A stretch of DNA of 64,000 bases from Clostridioides difficile_A (GCA_945909635.1 OX246690.1:310001-374000), one strand, 5' to 3'. Positions 17,109 to 26,504 are shown, counted from the stretch's first letter. A program made the numbers and translations. The notes: generated by a model from the sequence alone, not told the origin.

Positions 17109-19049
17109 ATGGAGTTTGAAAAAGGGAGTATTTCAATTCATACAGAAAATATTTTTCCTATAATTAAAAAATGGTTATATTCTGATAAAGACATATTTAT
17201 AAGAGAACTTATAAGTAATGGATGTGATGCAGTAAGCAAACACAAAAGACTTGTATCATTAGGAGAAATATCAGAAGTTGAGCCATCAGATTATAAAATT
17301 ACAGTATCTGTAAATAAAGGGGAAGGCACACTTAAATTTATTGACAATGGAATTGGTATGACTGAAGAAGAGATAAAAAAATACATAAATCAAGTTGCTT
17401 TTTCAGGTGCTGAGGATTTCTTTAACAAATATAAGGATAAGATGGAAGAATCAAATGACATAATAGGTCACTTTGGATTAGGATTTTATTCTGCATTCAT
17501 GGTGTCTAAAAAAGTGCAAATAGACACACTTTCATATACAGAAGAAGCAACTCCAGTAAGATGGATATCTGAGGGTGGTACAGAATATGAGATATCTGAA
17601 TCAGATGCTAGACATGATAGAGGAACTACTATAACATTATTTATTGATGATGATAGTAAGGAATTCTTAGATGAATTTACTGTAAGGGGTATAATAGATA
17701 AGTATTGTTCTTTCTTACCAGTAGAAATATATTTAGAAGATGTTGAAAGATTAGAAAGAGAAGCTAAGGAAGCAGAAGAAAAAGTTAAAAAGCAAAAGGA
17801 AGAAGGAAAAGAAGAAGAAGTTATAGATGCAAAGGTAATTGAGCCTTTAAATGATACTAATCCTCTATGGCTAAAATCTCCAAAAGATTGTACTGATGAT
17901 GAATACAAAGAGTTTTACAGAAAAGTATTCCATGTATTTGATGAGCCTTTATTCTGGATACATCTAAATGTAGATTATCCTTTTAACTTAAAGGGTATAC
18001 TTTACTTCCCTAAACTAAAAAATGAGTTTGAATTGACAGAAGGAAAAGTGAAATTATACAACAATCAAGTATTTGTAGCTGATAATATAAAAGAAGTTAT
18101 ACCAGAATTTTTACTTCTATTAAAAGGTGTAATAGATTGCCCAGATTTACCATTAAATGTATCAAGAAGTTTCTTACAAAATGATAGAGATGTAAGTAAA
18201 ATCTCTAAACATATAATTAAAAAAGTAGCTGACAAGTTAAAATCTCTTTGTAAAAATGAAAGAGAAGAATACAATAAGTTTTGGGATGATATACAAATAT
18301 TTATTAAATATGGTTGCCTAAAAGATGAAAGTTTCTATGAAAAAGTAAAAGAATGTATATTATTTAAAACTATTAATGATGAATATATAACATTACAAGA
18401 TTATCTAGAGAAATGTAAAGACAAGCACGAAAATAAAGTATTCTATGTAAGTGATAAGGAACAACAATCACAATACATTAAATTATTTAAAGAATATGAT
18501 TTAAATGCTGTTGTATTAAACTCATCAATAGATACTCACTTTATTTCATTTATGGAATATAAAGAAAATGGTGTTAAGTTTAATAGAATAGATGCAGACC
18601 TTTCTGATGTATTAAAAGACAAAAATGAAAATAAAGATAGTGAAGAAAATAAAGAAGAAATAGCCAAGATAGAAGGTCTATTTAAAGAAGCTGTTGGAGA
18701 AAGAGTTAAAAATTATTCTGTAGAAGGCTTAAAAAACGAGGATACTCCAGCTATGGTATTAGTATCTGAACAATCTATCAGAATGGCAGAAATGCAGTCA
18801 AGATTTGCTGGAATGGATTTAGGAATGAACTTCGAGGAAGAGAAAACTCTTGTGATAAATGAAAATAGCCCAATTATTAAAAAATTAGTTTCTCTTAAAG
18901 ATAATGAAGAAAAGAAAGATAAAGTTGCACTTATTTGTAATCAGATAGCAGATTTAGCTTTACTTTCTAATAAAGAATTAAAACCAGACGAATTAGACTC
19001 ATTTGTTCAAAGAAGTAATAAACTTATGAACATGTTAATAGAATTGTAA
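17109..19049 (+). CDS. htpG: Molecular chaperone HtpG (Hsp90)
   Basis: Bacterial Hsp90, an ATP-dependent homodimeric chaperone. The N-terminal GHKL ATPase domain shows YSDKDIFIRELISNGCDA (the Asn that holds Mg), IDNGIGMTEEEI and GHFGLGFYSAFMV. The charged linker around residues 213-240 is rich in Lys and Glu. The middle domain has the catalytic Arg segment LPLNVSRSFLQND, followed by the C-terminal dimerisation domain with MAEMQSRFAG. The length of 646 residues is typical. It has its own promoter (17052-17080) and terminator (19096-19150), so it is a single-gene unit. Confidence 0.96.
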   Translation: MEFEKGSISIHTENIFPIIKKWLYSDKDIFIRELISNGCDAVSKHKRLVSLGEISEVEPSDYKITVSVNKGEGTLKFIDNGIGMTEEEIKKYINQVAFSGAEDFFNKYKDKMEESNDIIGHFGLGFYSAFMVSKKVQIDTLSYTEEATPVRWISEGGTEYEISESDARHDRGTTITLFIDDDSKEFLDEFTVRGIIDKYCSFLPVEIYLEDVERLEREAKEAEEKVKKQKEEGKEEEVIDAKVIEPLNDTNPLWLKSPKDCTDDEYKEFYRKVFHVFDEPLFWIHLNVDYPFNLKGILYFPKLKNEFELTEGKVKLYNNQVFVADNIKEVIPEFLLLLKGVIDCPDLPLNVSRSFLQNDRDVSKISKHIIKKVADKLKSLCKNEREEYNKFWDDIQIFIKYGCLKDESFYEKVKECILFKTINDEYITLQDYLEKCKDKHENKVFYVSDKEQQSQYIKLFKEYDLNAVVLNSSIDTHFISFMEYKENGVKFNRIDADLSDVLKDKNENKDSEENKEEIAKIEGLFKEAVGERVKNYSVEGLKNEDTPAMVLVSEQSIRMAEMQSRFAGMDLGMNFEEEKTLVINENSPIIKKLVSLKDNEEKKDKVALICNQIADLALLSNKELKPDELDSFVQRSNKLMNMLIEL

Positions 19050-19095
19050 GATTAAATATATTAAAGTAAATTTATAAAAAATATCTAATATTATG

Positions 19096-19150
19096 AGAAG
19101 AGTTATTTTAAGATAATTGAAATTATCTTTGTATAACTCTTCTTTATTTT
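19096..19150 (+). terminator. Rho-independent terminator after htpG
   Basis: Outer arms AGAAGAGTTAT (19096-19106) and ATAACTCTTCT (19133-19143) enclose a second perfect hairpin (19110-19129) and are followed by TTATTTTTT. Confidence 0.85.
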
Positions 19151-19348
19151 TTATCTTTGATTAAAGTTTCAAATATTTAAATAGATTACAATTAAAAATT
19201 GAATTTGGTTAAATAGAGATAACTTGATATAGTATAAAATAATACATATAATTAAGTAAAAGATTGTTTTGTAATTTATGTTTTAATACATAATTACGTT
19301 GTGTTGAAAAATAAAATTATTACTAAAGTAGAAATAGGAGGTTTTGGC

Positions 19349-20479
19349 ATGAATTTTAATTATAATTTACCAGTAAACATATTATTTGGGAGAGGTAGAA
19401 TCAATGATGTAGGAAAAGAAGTATCTAAATATGGTAAAAAGGTGTTAATTGTAACTGGCAAAAATAGTACAAAGAAAACTGGATTACTTGATAAAACAAT
19501 AGACTTACTAAAAGATTCTAAAATAGAATATGAAGTTTTTGATAAAGTAGAACAAAATCCTCTTATAACTACTATATATTCAGGTGTAGAAATTATAAAA
19601 GCAACTGGATGTGACTGTGTCTTAGGTCTTGGTGGAGGAAGTATAATGGATGCTGCTAAGAGTATAGCTTTCTCTTATAAAAATCCAGGAGATTTAAATG
19701 AATATATATTTGGAATCAGACAAGGAGAAGAAGCTTTACCTATAATTTTAGTTCCAACTACATCAGGTACAGGTAGTGAGGGGAATTGTTTTGCAGTGCT
19801 TACAAATTCAGAAACCAAAGATAAAAAATCCATAAAAAAGAATAGTATGTATGCAAAGGCATCAATAATTGACCCAGAACTTATGGTTACAATGCCAAAA
19901 CATATAATTGCATCAGTTGGATTTGATGCACTTGCTCATAATATGGAAGCATATCTTTCTAACGGAAGAAATTCCCTTGCAGATGTACAAGCTATTTATG
20001 GAATTGAGCTTATATCAAAAAATTTAGTAAGAGTATATAATAATGTAGATGACCTAGAAGCATGGGAGAAAATAACACTTGCAAGCACTATTGGAGGAAT
20101 GACAATTGGTACAGCAGGGACAGCCTTACCACATGGTATGGAACATCCTGTAAGTGGTCTTAGAGATGTAATGCATGGAAAAGGACTTGCAGCTTTGACT
20201 CCAAGCATTGTAGAAAGTTCATGGGATAGTGACATCGAAAGATTTGGAAATATATCAAAAATATTAGGAGGAACTTGTGCAGAAGATTGTTCAGATGCAA
20301 TTAGAAATTTCCTTAAAAAAATAGATTTAGATATAAAACTAACTGATTTAGGTGTTGAAAAATCAGATATAGATTGGTTAACTGATAATTGCATGAAGAT
20401 ATCGGCTGCAAATATTAAGAGACATCCAAAAACTTTTAATAAAGAACAAATAAAAGAAATATACTACAAGTCTCTTTAA
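19349..20479 (+). CDS. Iron-containing alcohol dehydrogenase
   Basis: A group III (Fe-dependent) NAD(P)-alcohol dehydrogenase of about 376 residues, similar in type to clostridial butanol dehydrogenases. It shows the nucleotide-binding GGGSIMDAAK, the TSGTGSEG block, and the metal ligands in FDALAHNMEAYLS and GTALPHGMEHPVSGLRDVMHG. The frame extends 48 nt further upstream to a GTG, but AGGAGG at 19336-19341 sits 7 nt before the ATG at 19349, so I take that start. The substrate cannot be told from sequence. It is a monocistronic gene between htpG and the photoproduct lyase gene. Confidence 0.9.
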   Translation: MNFNYNLPVNILFGRGRINDVGKEVSKYGKKVLIVTGKNSTKKTGLLDKTIDLLKDSKIEYEVFDKVEQNPLITTIYSGVEIIKATGCDCVLGLGGGSIMDAAKSIAFSYKNPGDLNEYIFGIRQGEEALPIILVPTTSGTGSEGNCFAVLTNSETKDKKSIKKNSMYAKASIIDPELMVTMPKHIIASVGFDALAHNMEAYLSNGRNSLADVQAIYGIELISKNLVRVYNNVDDLEAWEKITLASTIGGMTIGTAGTALPHGMEHPVSGLRDVMHGKGLAALTPSIVESSWDSDIERFGNISKILGGTCAEDCSDAIRNFLKKIDLDIKLTDLGVEKSDIDWLTDNCMKISAANIKRHPKTFNKEQIKEIYYKSL

Positions 20480-20679
20480 CTTAATATTATACATTTAATT
20501 TTAGATAAATACATTTATTATCAGTAAGAAACTCATAAATAGTAGTGTACATATAGGAAATTAATCTTAAATTTTTATTTTACTTTCTAATAAATAAAGG
20601 TGCTTAAAAAAGGGAAGATTAACTAAGTAATATTTTATAAAAATCTTCAATTTAAAAACTTTGAGTAGAGGTGAAATAA

Positions 20680-21702
20680 ATGTTTAATCCTAAAAGAATA
20701 ATATTTGAAAAAGGAACTTTAGATACTGATGTTGGAAAAAACATATATGATAAATTTAAAGATAAAAAAGATGTAGAGATAATTAATATATCATCAAATA
20801 GAGTCAAGGAACATATTCCAGGTGAAAATCTATACGAGCAATATAGGAGTGGAAAACAGACCATGGTAGTTGGGATTAGAAAAAGCATGAAGTTTCAAAC
20901 ATGTAAACCTTCTGCTAATTATCAACTACCACTTGTCAGTGGATGTATGGGAAGATGTGAATATTGTTATCTAAACACACAACTAGGTGATAAACCCTTT
21001 ATAAGGGTATTTGTAAATATAGATGAGATACTTGAACAAACAAAGAAGTATATTGAAGATAGAAAGCCACAAGTTACTATATTTGAAGGTGCAGCTACAT
21101 CAGACCCAGTTCCAGTAGAGCCGTATACCAATTCATTGAAAAAAACAATAGAGTTTTTTGGAAGAGAAGAAAAAGGAAGATTTAGATTTGTTACTAAATA
21201 CAGTGATGTAGATAGTTTATTGGATGCTAAACATAATAATCATACAGAAATACGATTCAGTATAAATACTCCTAGGATTATAGAAGGACATGAACATTAT
21301 ACAGCATCTGCTAATAAAAGAATAGAATCAGCTGTAAAACTTGCTAAAGCTGGCTATCAGATTGGTTTTATAATAGCTCCTGTGTTTCTATATGAAGGTT
21401 GGAAAGAAGAATATAGAAGCCTTATCAGAAACATAAAAGAAGCACTACCAAAGGATTTTGATAGAAAAATTATATTTGAAGTTATATCTCATAGATATAC
21501 TACTAAAGCTAAAAATAGAATATTAGAAATTTATCCAGACACATTGTTGCCAATGGAAAATGAAGATAGAAAGTTTAAATATGGTCAATTTGGATATGGA
21601 AAGTATGTATATGATAAAGAACAAATAGACGATATGAAAGAGTTTTTTCATAAGGAAATAAATGAAGTATTTGAAAATAGTTTAATAAAATATATAATAT
21701 AG
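20680..21702 (+). CDS. splB: Spore photoproduct lyase-family radical SAM protein
   Basis: A radical SAM enzyme of the SplB family, 340 residues. The CxxxCxxC cluster is C89, C93 and C96 in SGCMGRCEYCYLNT, with Tyr97 directly after it. SplB reverses the UV-induced spore photoproduct (5-thyminyl-5,6-dihydrothymine) during germination. The conserved core TSDPVPVEPYT and RFVTKYSDVDSLLDAKHN support the family. The protein has only four cysteines (75, 89, 93, 96). The cysteine that donates hydrogen in Bacillus SplB (Cys141, recalled from memory) appears to align with Ala139. The gene may therefore belong to the separate clostridial branch of the family. Confidence 0.85.
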   Translation: MFNPKRIIFEKGTLDTDVGKNIYDKFKDKKDVEIINISSNRVKEHIPGENLYEQYRSGKQTMVVGIRKSMKFQTCKPSANYQLPLVSGCMGRCEYCYLNTQLGDKPFIRVFVNIDEILEQTKKYIEDRKPQVTIFEGAATSDPVPVEPYTNSLKKTIEFFGREEKGRFRFVTKYSDVDSLLDAKHNNHTEIRFSINTPRIIEGHEHYTASANKRIESAVKLAKAGYQIGFIIAPVFLYEGWKEEYRSLIRNIKEALPKDFDRKIIFEVISHRYTTKAKNRILEIYPDTLLPMENEDRKFKYGQFGYGKYVYDKEQIDDMKEFFHKEINEVFENSLIKYII

Positions 21703-21735
21703 CAAATCTTTAAATTAGATTTGCTATATTTTATG
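21696..21735 (+). terminator. Terminator overlapping the splB stop
   Basis: Perfect 14-bp arms (21696-21709 and 21717-21730) followed by a T-rich tail. The 5' arm includes the last codons and stop of the lyase gene. Confidence 0.8.
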
Positions 21736-21887
21736 TTTATATGTATTTTACATTTACTTAAAAAGTGATAAAACTCAGTATCATCATACAAAAAATTAAA
21801 AAAGGCACTGTATATCAAGAACATTTTTTTTAGTTTTGATAATATAAAGGTATAAGATTAATAACAATATTAGGAGGTACTTATAAC

Positions 21888-22796
21888 TTGCATGCATGGG
21901 AATCTATTCAAATCACATTAGACTTAATAGAAGAAAGGTTATCAGAAGGAATCTCAATTAATGAACTGGCAAATGAAGCAAACCTATCACCATTTTACTA
22001 TCAAAGACTGTTTAAAAGATTAGTCAATAAAACAGTGATGGAGTATATAAAACTTCGACGTCTTGCAAAAGCTTCTGAACATTTAGCAGAATATAAGAAT
22101 CGTATACTTGATGTAGCTTTAAATTTTGGATTTGAAAGTCATGAGACATTTACACGTGCTTTTAAAAAAGCATATGGATTAACGCCAGAGGAATATAGAG
22201 CAAATCCAGTAAAACTTAATCAATTTGTTAAGCCAGAATTAATTTTAAATTATATTATGGTTGATGAAGGTGTACCACTTATTGCAGATGATATAGTAAT
22301 TGAAGTAACTCGCAGAAGATTGAGGAATCCAAGGTCTTTTATTGGAATAGAAGGAGAAATACCTATTTGCCAGTTGATGGGTGGTGAGACAACTGGTATT
22401 GCGTTAGCAAAGGAATTATGGATGAAATTTGGAAGTCAAAAACACAATATACCAAATAAAATTCCAGGTGGAAATGAATTTGCTGCTCTTTATATGGGAA
22501 GTGCAAAAAAAGGGAATTGTATGTATATGGCAGGTATAGAAGTGGAGCCAGGTACATTGGTAGAAGGATATAGTACCTTTGAGTTACCTGCTAAAGAATA
22601 TTTAGTATGTGGATTTGAAGCAGAAAATTTTAATGAGTTGGTCGATTCAGCTGTTTTTAAAGCAGATAAGTTTATGGAACGATGGATGAAGAATCATAAT
22701 TTAATGGCCACTGATTTTGCGATTGAGATGTATTATCCTTCTACACCTGAAGTGGCATATATGGAGCACTGGACTGTTCCAGTACATATTGAATAA
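21888..22796 (+). CDS. AraC-family regulator with GyrI-like effector domain
   Basis: Residues 1-105 are an AraC/XylS double helix-turn-helix (ISINELANEANLSPFYYQRLFK and DVALNFGFESHETFTRAFKK). Residues about 125-300 form a GyrI-like/SOUL-type small-molecule binding domain, as in Rob and BmrR-like regulators. This arrangement usually senses toxic or hydrophobic compounds. The start is TTG at 21888, with AGGAGG at 21872-21877; no in-frame ATG is near. It is in an operon with the DUF3788 gene 11 nt downstream. Codons such as CGA, CGT and GCG are more frequent than in the flagellar genes, a mild sign of transfer. Confidence 0.88.
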   Translation: MHAWESIQITLDLIEERLSEGISINELANEANLSPFYYQRLFKRLVNKTVMEYIKLRRLAKASEHLAEYKNRILDVALNFGFESHETFTRAFKKAYGLTPEEYRANPVKLNQFVKPELILNYIMVDEGVPLIADDIVIEVTRRRLRNPRSFIGIEGEIPICQLMGGETTGIALAKELWMKFGSQKHNIPNKIPGGNEFAALYMGSAKKGNCMYMAGIEVEPGTLVEGYSTFELPAKEYLVCGFEAENFNELVDSAVFKADKFMERWMKNHNLMATDFAIEMYYPSTPEVAYMEHWTVPVHIE

Positions 22797-22807
22797 TAGA
22801 AGGGGGT

Positions 22808-23230
22808 ATGAATATGGATTGGCAAGATATGTTTTTTCAAGATAACAAACCAACACCTGAACAAATCAAAGAGTTTATCAATAATCCATTATGGGACAAT
22901 CTAAATAATGCTTTGATTTCAACTTATAATGTAGAGCCTAAGCTTGAATACAGTAAATGTTCAATGCAAAGAGGTTGGAATGTAAAATACAAAAAAAGAG
23001 GTAAATCATTGTGTACTTTATATCCACAAGAAGGTTCCTTTAAAGCTTTGGTTATTGTAAATGAGAGTAATAGAGTGGAAGTTGACTTATTTATTAATAC
23101 TTGTTGTGATTATATCAAACAAATATATAGTGAGATAGATTTTTTTAATAGTAGTAAGTGGTTAATGATTCAAATAGATAATATATCTGTATTGAATGAT
23201 ACACTTGAACTGATTAAATTTAGAGCTTAA
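22808..23230 (+). CDS. DUF3788 family protein
   Basis: A 140-residue soluble protein with MDWQDMFFQDNKPTPEQIKE at the N-terminus and the central WNVKYKKRGKSLCTLYPQEG block typical of DUF3788. No function is known for this family. It is often found beside AraC/GyrI-type regulators, as here, suggesting a shared response, perhaps binding the same ligand. It is translated from AGGGGGT 11 nt after the regulator gene and ends at a strong terminator. Confidence 0.75.
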   Translation: MNMDWQDMFFQDNKPTPEQIKEFINNPLWDNLNNALISTYNVEPKLEYSKCSMQRGWNVKYKKRGKSLCTLYPQEGSFKALVIVNESNRVEVDLFINTCCDYIKQIYSEIDFFNSSKWLMIQIDNISVLNDTLELIKFRA

Positions 23231-23235
23231 TACAT

Positions 23236-23272
23236 AAAACAGGATGACTTATATGAGCATCCTGTTTTTATA
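23236..23272 (+). terminator. Terminator of the AraC-DUF3788 unit
   Basis: Arms AAAACAGGATG (23236-23246) and CATCCTGTTTT (23258-23268) followed by more T residues. Confidence 0.88.
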
Positions 23273-23355
23273 TTAATTTTAGTAACTTATATGAATTAAA
23301 TTAGTTTTTGTATCTTAATTTTTCATAATATTATATAACTTGAATTTACTAAGTA

Positions 23356-23964
23356 TTATTTAAACTGATTTGATATAGAACTTAAATATATATTTTTTCC
23401 TTTATCAGTAAGGAACATAAAAATAATGCTCCATAAACAGTTTAGAGTACTTTCTATACTATCATGTTCATCAAGTTCTTTAGTACCAACGGGTTTATAT
23501 ATAAGTATTGTCAAAATACATTCAATAATGTTTTCTATTTGGTTAGGCATAGTACATTCCTGAACTAAATTAGAGTTTTGTAGATTGATGAAGCTTTCTT
23601 TTAACAACTGCTTAAGTTCTTTTATAAAATCAAGCTGAAATCTATATATTTTAGGGCTTATTTGAGATAATTGGTCATAATGTTTAAAATAGTATGCATT
23701 CTCATTTTGAATGTTTAGTGAATTTAAAAATAAATTATTTAAATCCTGTAAGGATTTAGGCATGTCTATTTTTTTATAGTTTTTATGTTTGTATTCAACT
23801 ACCTTTTCAATCAAATCTTCCTTTTTTTTAAAATAATAAGTTAAGTTACCTACACTCATTCCCAAAGCATCAGCAACGTTTCTCATAGATACATTGTTAT
23901 AGCCATATTCATTAAATAAGTCACGAGCTTTAATTAAGATATCCACTTTTGTTTGTTTTGCCAT
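23356..23964 (-). CDS. TetR-family transcriptional regulator
   Basis: A 202-residue regulator. The N-terminal helix-turn-helix is clear: DILIKARDLFNEYGYNNVSM and RNVADALGMSVGNLTYYFKKKEDL. The C-terminal ligand domain is variable. It is transcribed divergently from an aldo-keto reductase gene. The 124 nt between them hold two overlapping promoters inside a near-perfect palindrome (24001-24036). It probably represses both itself and the reductase until an unknown ligand (an aldehyde or quinone is plausible) releases it. Confidence 0.9.
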   Translation of the reverse strand: MAKQTKVDILIKARDLFNEYGYNNVSMRNVADALGMSVGNLTYYFKKKEDLIEKVVEYKHKNYKKIDMPKSLQDLNNLFLNSLNIQNENAYYFKHYDQLSQISPKIYRFQLDFIKELKQLLKESFINLQNSNLVQECTMPNQIENIIECILTILIYKPVGTKELDEHDSIESTLNCLWSIIFMFLTDKGKNIYLSSISNQFK

Positions 23965-24000
23965 ATTGAATCCTCCAATAAAAATTTATAATAACATTTA

Positions 24001-24053
24001 CTTGACATTTTAGTACATTCGTACTACAATGTCAAGTAAAGTACGAGTGTACT
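24001..24053. promoter_or_regulatory. Face-to-face overlapping promoters inside a TetR operator
   Basis: A 36-nt palindrome (16-nt arms 24001-24016 and 24021-24036, one mismatch, 4-nt centre) encodes two promoters at once. On + it has TTGACA 24002-24007, 17 nt, TACAAT 24025-24030. On - it has TTGACA 24035-24030, 17 nt, TAAAAT 24012-24007. A second site, AGTAC-GAGT-GTACT, lies at 24040-24053. The shared core is TAGTAC-N4-GTACTA. The layout implies simultaneous control of the TetR and reductase genes. Confidence 0.85.
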
Positions 24054-24088
24054 AAAATAATATTTGTGTTATATTAGGAGGTCTTACA

Positions 24089-25054
24089 ATGAGATACAAA
24101 AATGATAATTTAGAACTTTATAAAATTGGACTAGGTTGCGGAGGTATGGTAAACCTTGACAATAAAGCTGAGAATATAGCCACAATACATAAAGCTTTAG
24201 ATAGTGGTATCAATGTGTTAAACACAGCTGACTTTTATGGAGCAGGTCAAAGTGAGATGATAATAGGTGAGGCTCTTAAAGGTAGAAAAAGAGAAGATGC
24301 CTTTGTATCTGTAAAAACAGGGGCTCTTGTTGCACCTAATGGTCAAATGTATGGTCTTGATGTCAATCCTTTTAATATAAAAAGTCACGTTGCACAGACT
24401 CTTAAGAGATTAAATTTAGATTATATAGACCTTTATCAACCTGCAAGAATAGATTTGGATATACCAGTAGAAGAGACTATTGGAGCTATTTCTGACTTAG
24501 TAAAAGAAGGATACATAAAACATATAGGTATTACTCAAGTTGGTGAAGATATTTTAAGAAGAGCTAATAAGGTTCACCATATAAGCTTTATAGAAGCTGA
24601 ATATTCTTTATTTAATAGAGATATAGAAGAAAATATATTACCAACTGCTAGAGAATTAGGAGTAGGGGTTGTCGCTTTTGGGGCTCTTGCTCATGGTCTT
24701 TTAAGTGGAGTATGCTCAAAATCTAATGCTCAAAGATATAAGTGGATACCTTTATTCTCTGATGAGAATATAGAGAAAAACCTTGAACTTGTAGAGAACT
24801 TAAGAGAAATAGCAAATGAAAAAGAAGCTACTATTCCACAAATAGCTCTTGCATGGGTTTTATCAAAAGGCGATGATATTATAACCTTGGTTGGAGCATC
24901 AAGAAGAGTTACATTATTAGATTCTCTAAAAGCTAAAGATATTAAATTGAGCGATGAAGATATAAGAAGGATTGAAAATGCTATAGACAAGAATAAAATT
25001 TTAGGTGCAAGTTTTCCAAATATGAGATTTAAGAATGGCAAGGTAGTTAAGTAG
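24089..25054 (+). CDS. Aldo/keto reductase
   Basis: A 321-residue NAD(P)H-dependent oxidoreductase with the TIM-barrel aldo/keto reductase pattern: GLGCGGMVN, NTADFYGAGQSEMIIGEAL (catalytic Asp and Tyr), VSVKTG (catalytic Lys), and the C-terminal cofactor segment VGASRRVTLLDSL. The segment after the fourth strand reads DLYQPARID, where most members have a catalytic His (YQxHR). This variant is known in one AKR subgroup. It is controlled by the divergent TetR gene. The substrate is unknown. Confidence 0.9.
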   Translation: MRYKNDNLELYKIGLGCGGMVNLDNKAENIATIHKALDSGINVLNTADFYGAGQSEMIIGEALKGRKREDAFVSVKTGALVAPNGQMYGLDVNPFNIKSHVAQTLKRLNLDYIDLYQPARIDLDIPVEETIGAISDLVKEGYIKHIGITQVGEDILRRANKVHHISFIEAEYSLFNRDIEENILPTARELGVGVVAFGALAHGLLSGVCSKSNAQRYKWIPLFSDENIEKNLELVENLREIANEKEATIPQIALAWVLSKGDDIITLVGASRRVTLLDSLKAKDIKLSDEDIRRIENAIDKNKILGASFPNMRFKNGKVVK

Positions 25055-25077
25055 GGCAGTATTCATATTTAAGTTTT

Positions 25078-25143
25078 AAGCCACTCTGTATAATGTGAAC
25101 TGTCTCCTAAGAGGGGTATAGTTCATAAAAGAGTGGCTTTTTG
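25078..25143 (+). terminator. Terminator after the aldo/keto reductase gene
   Basis: Outer arms AAGCCACTCT (25078-25087) and AGAGTGGCTT (25130-25139) enclose a second stem with TGAACT/AGTTCA and are followed by a T-run. Confidence 0.85.
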
Positions 25144-25174
25144 TAATCAATTAAATAAACTAATATACTTCAAT

Positions 25175-25567
25175 TTATTTTATTTTTCGACATTCCTTAC
25201 AATTAAGTCCACATATGCTTTTTTCTTGCATATTTATAGCTCCCCAATTAGCAAATTGTTGTAAAATAGGCACAATACTTTTGCCCTTACTTGTCAATGT
25301 ATATTCAACTTTTGGAGGAATTTCATTATATTGTTTACGATTAATAATACCATCAGACTCTAAGTCTTTTAATGATTGGGCTAGCATAGTGTTTGTAATT
25401 CCATCTAGTTTTCTTTTTATGCTACTATATCTAATCGGATTATCAACTGCCAACATACATATAATAGGTAATTTCCATTTACCACCAACAATATCTAGTG
25501 CATAACGTATTGGACAGGTTAATTCTTCAATCTTTGTAGTCGTATTTTTTTCATTATCTAAACTCAT
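25175..25567 (-). CDS. HxlR-family (MarR-like) regulator
   Basis: A 130-residue winged-helix regulator with CPIRYALDIVGGKWKLPIIC, the HxlR signature with its N-terminal cysteine, and the wing region NRKQYNEIPPKVEYTLTSKG. Such proteins (YodB, HypR, YtcD types) often sense electrophiles or disulfide stress through that cysteine. The C-terminus has three further cysteines in CGLNCKEC. It is transcribed away from a flavin-reductase-like gene at 25708. The intergenic region contains AGTAT-N7-ATACT at 25591-25607, a candidate operator. Confidence 0.88.
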   Translation of the reverse strand: MSLDNEKNTTTKIEELTCPIRYALDIVGGKWKLPIICMLAVDNPIRYSSIKRKLDGITNTMLAQSLKDLESDGIINRKQYNEIPPKVEYTLTSKGKSIVPILQQFANWGAINMQEKSICGLNCKECRKIK

Positions 25568-25707
25568 TATAATTACTCCTTATCTATAGTAGTATCTTTT
25601 TTATACTTTATCAGAAAAAACTGCATACTTGTTTTTTTTGTATTTTATATTAAAATTATATCAAAGGATAATCCTTAATACAAGTATTTAAAAGGGGTGT
25701 AAAAATT

Positions 25708-26103
25708 ATGAAAGTATTAGAATTTTTGAACAAAGCAGGAGTTTATTATTTAGCAACAGTTGATGAGAACAATCAAGCGCATGTGCGTCCTCTAGGGTTT
25801 GTTATGGAATATGATGGGAGACTTACATTTTGCACATCTAATCAAAAAGATATGTTTAAACAACTTATTTTTAATCCAAAGCTTGAGATTTGTTGTATAG
25901 ACCAAAAACTTAATACTCTACGTATTTTGGGTGAAGCAGTATTCGTTACATCAAAAGAAACACAAGCTAAAGCACTTGAAATAATGCCAAGTCTAAGTCA
26001 GATGTACTCTGTAGGAGACGGTAAGTTTGAAATATTCTCTATTGATAAGGCAAAAGTTAGTTGCTGTTCAATGAGTGGTAAAAAGATTGATGTAGAGCTT
26101 TAA
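25708..26103 (+). CDS. Pyridoxamine 5'-phosphate oxidase-like flavin-binding protein
   Basis: A 131-residue split-barrel protein of the PPOX/NimA-like superfamily: GVYYLATVDENNQAHVRPLGFV at the N-terminus, then YDGRLTFCTSNQKDMFKQL, a usual FMN-binding pattern. It is probably an FMN- or F420-type reductase or a flavin-binding stress protein. The divergent HxlR gene is its likely regulator. A candidate promoter is TTGTTT (25629-25634), 16 nt, TAAAAT (25651-25656). The substrate is unknown. Confidence 0.82.
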   Translation: MKVLEFLNKAGVYYLATVDENNQAHVRPLGFVMEYDGRLTFCTSNQKDMFKQLIFNPKLEICCIDQKLNTLRILGEAVFVTSKETQAKALEIMPSLSQMYSVGDGKFEIFSIDKAKVSCCSMSGKKIDVEL

Positions 26104-26387
26104 TTATAATGGAATTGATATCCATAGTGAAAATGAAGAAAACGTTATTACTAAAATAATGACAAATTTAACTTAAATGCAATAAAAAAATTTAAGTAAT
26201 GAATTTGTAAAAATATTTAGTTATTAGATTTGTATTTCAACAATGACATATTGTGTTGAATAATTACATAATAAAAATAAGAACAATTAAAATTTATTTT
26301 CTGATGGAGTAAACTTCCTTTAAAAAATAGTTTAACTATTAGTGACTTTTCTTAAATATGAATAAAATATGATAATTATAAAAAATT

Positions 26388-26431
26388 GCTACTTATTATT
26401 TGTATATTTTTCTATATAAATAATAAGTAGC
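26388..26431 (-). terminator. Perfect hairpin, T-tailed on the minus strand, in a 400-nt gap
   Basis: Arms 26388-26401 and 26418-26431 (14 bp, perfect) surround a 16-nt loop. Read on the minus strand the stem is followed by AATTTTTTA, so it looks like a terminator for leftward transcription. The rest of 26104-26504 is very AT-rich, and I see no gene in it. Confidence 0.55.
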
Positions 26432-26504
26432 ATGACGTTATAAATTAATAGTGATAGAATATAAACTAATAGATAAGATATAATTTTAAAAGGAGTGACA
26501 TGAA

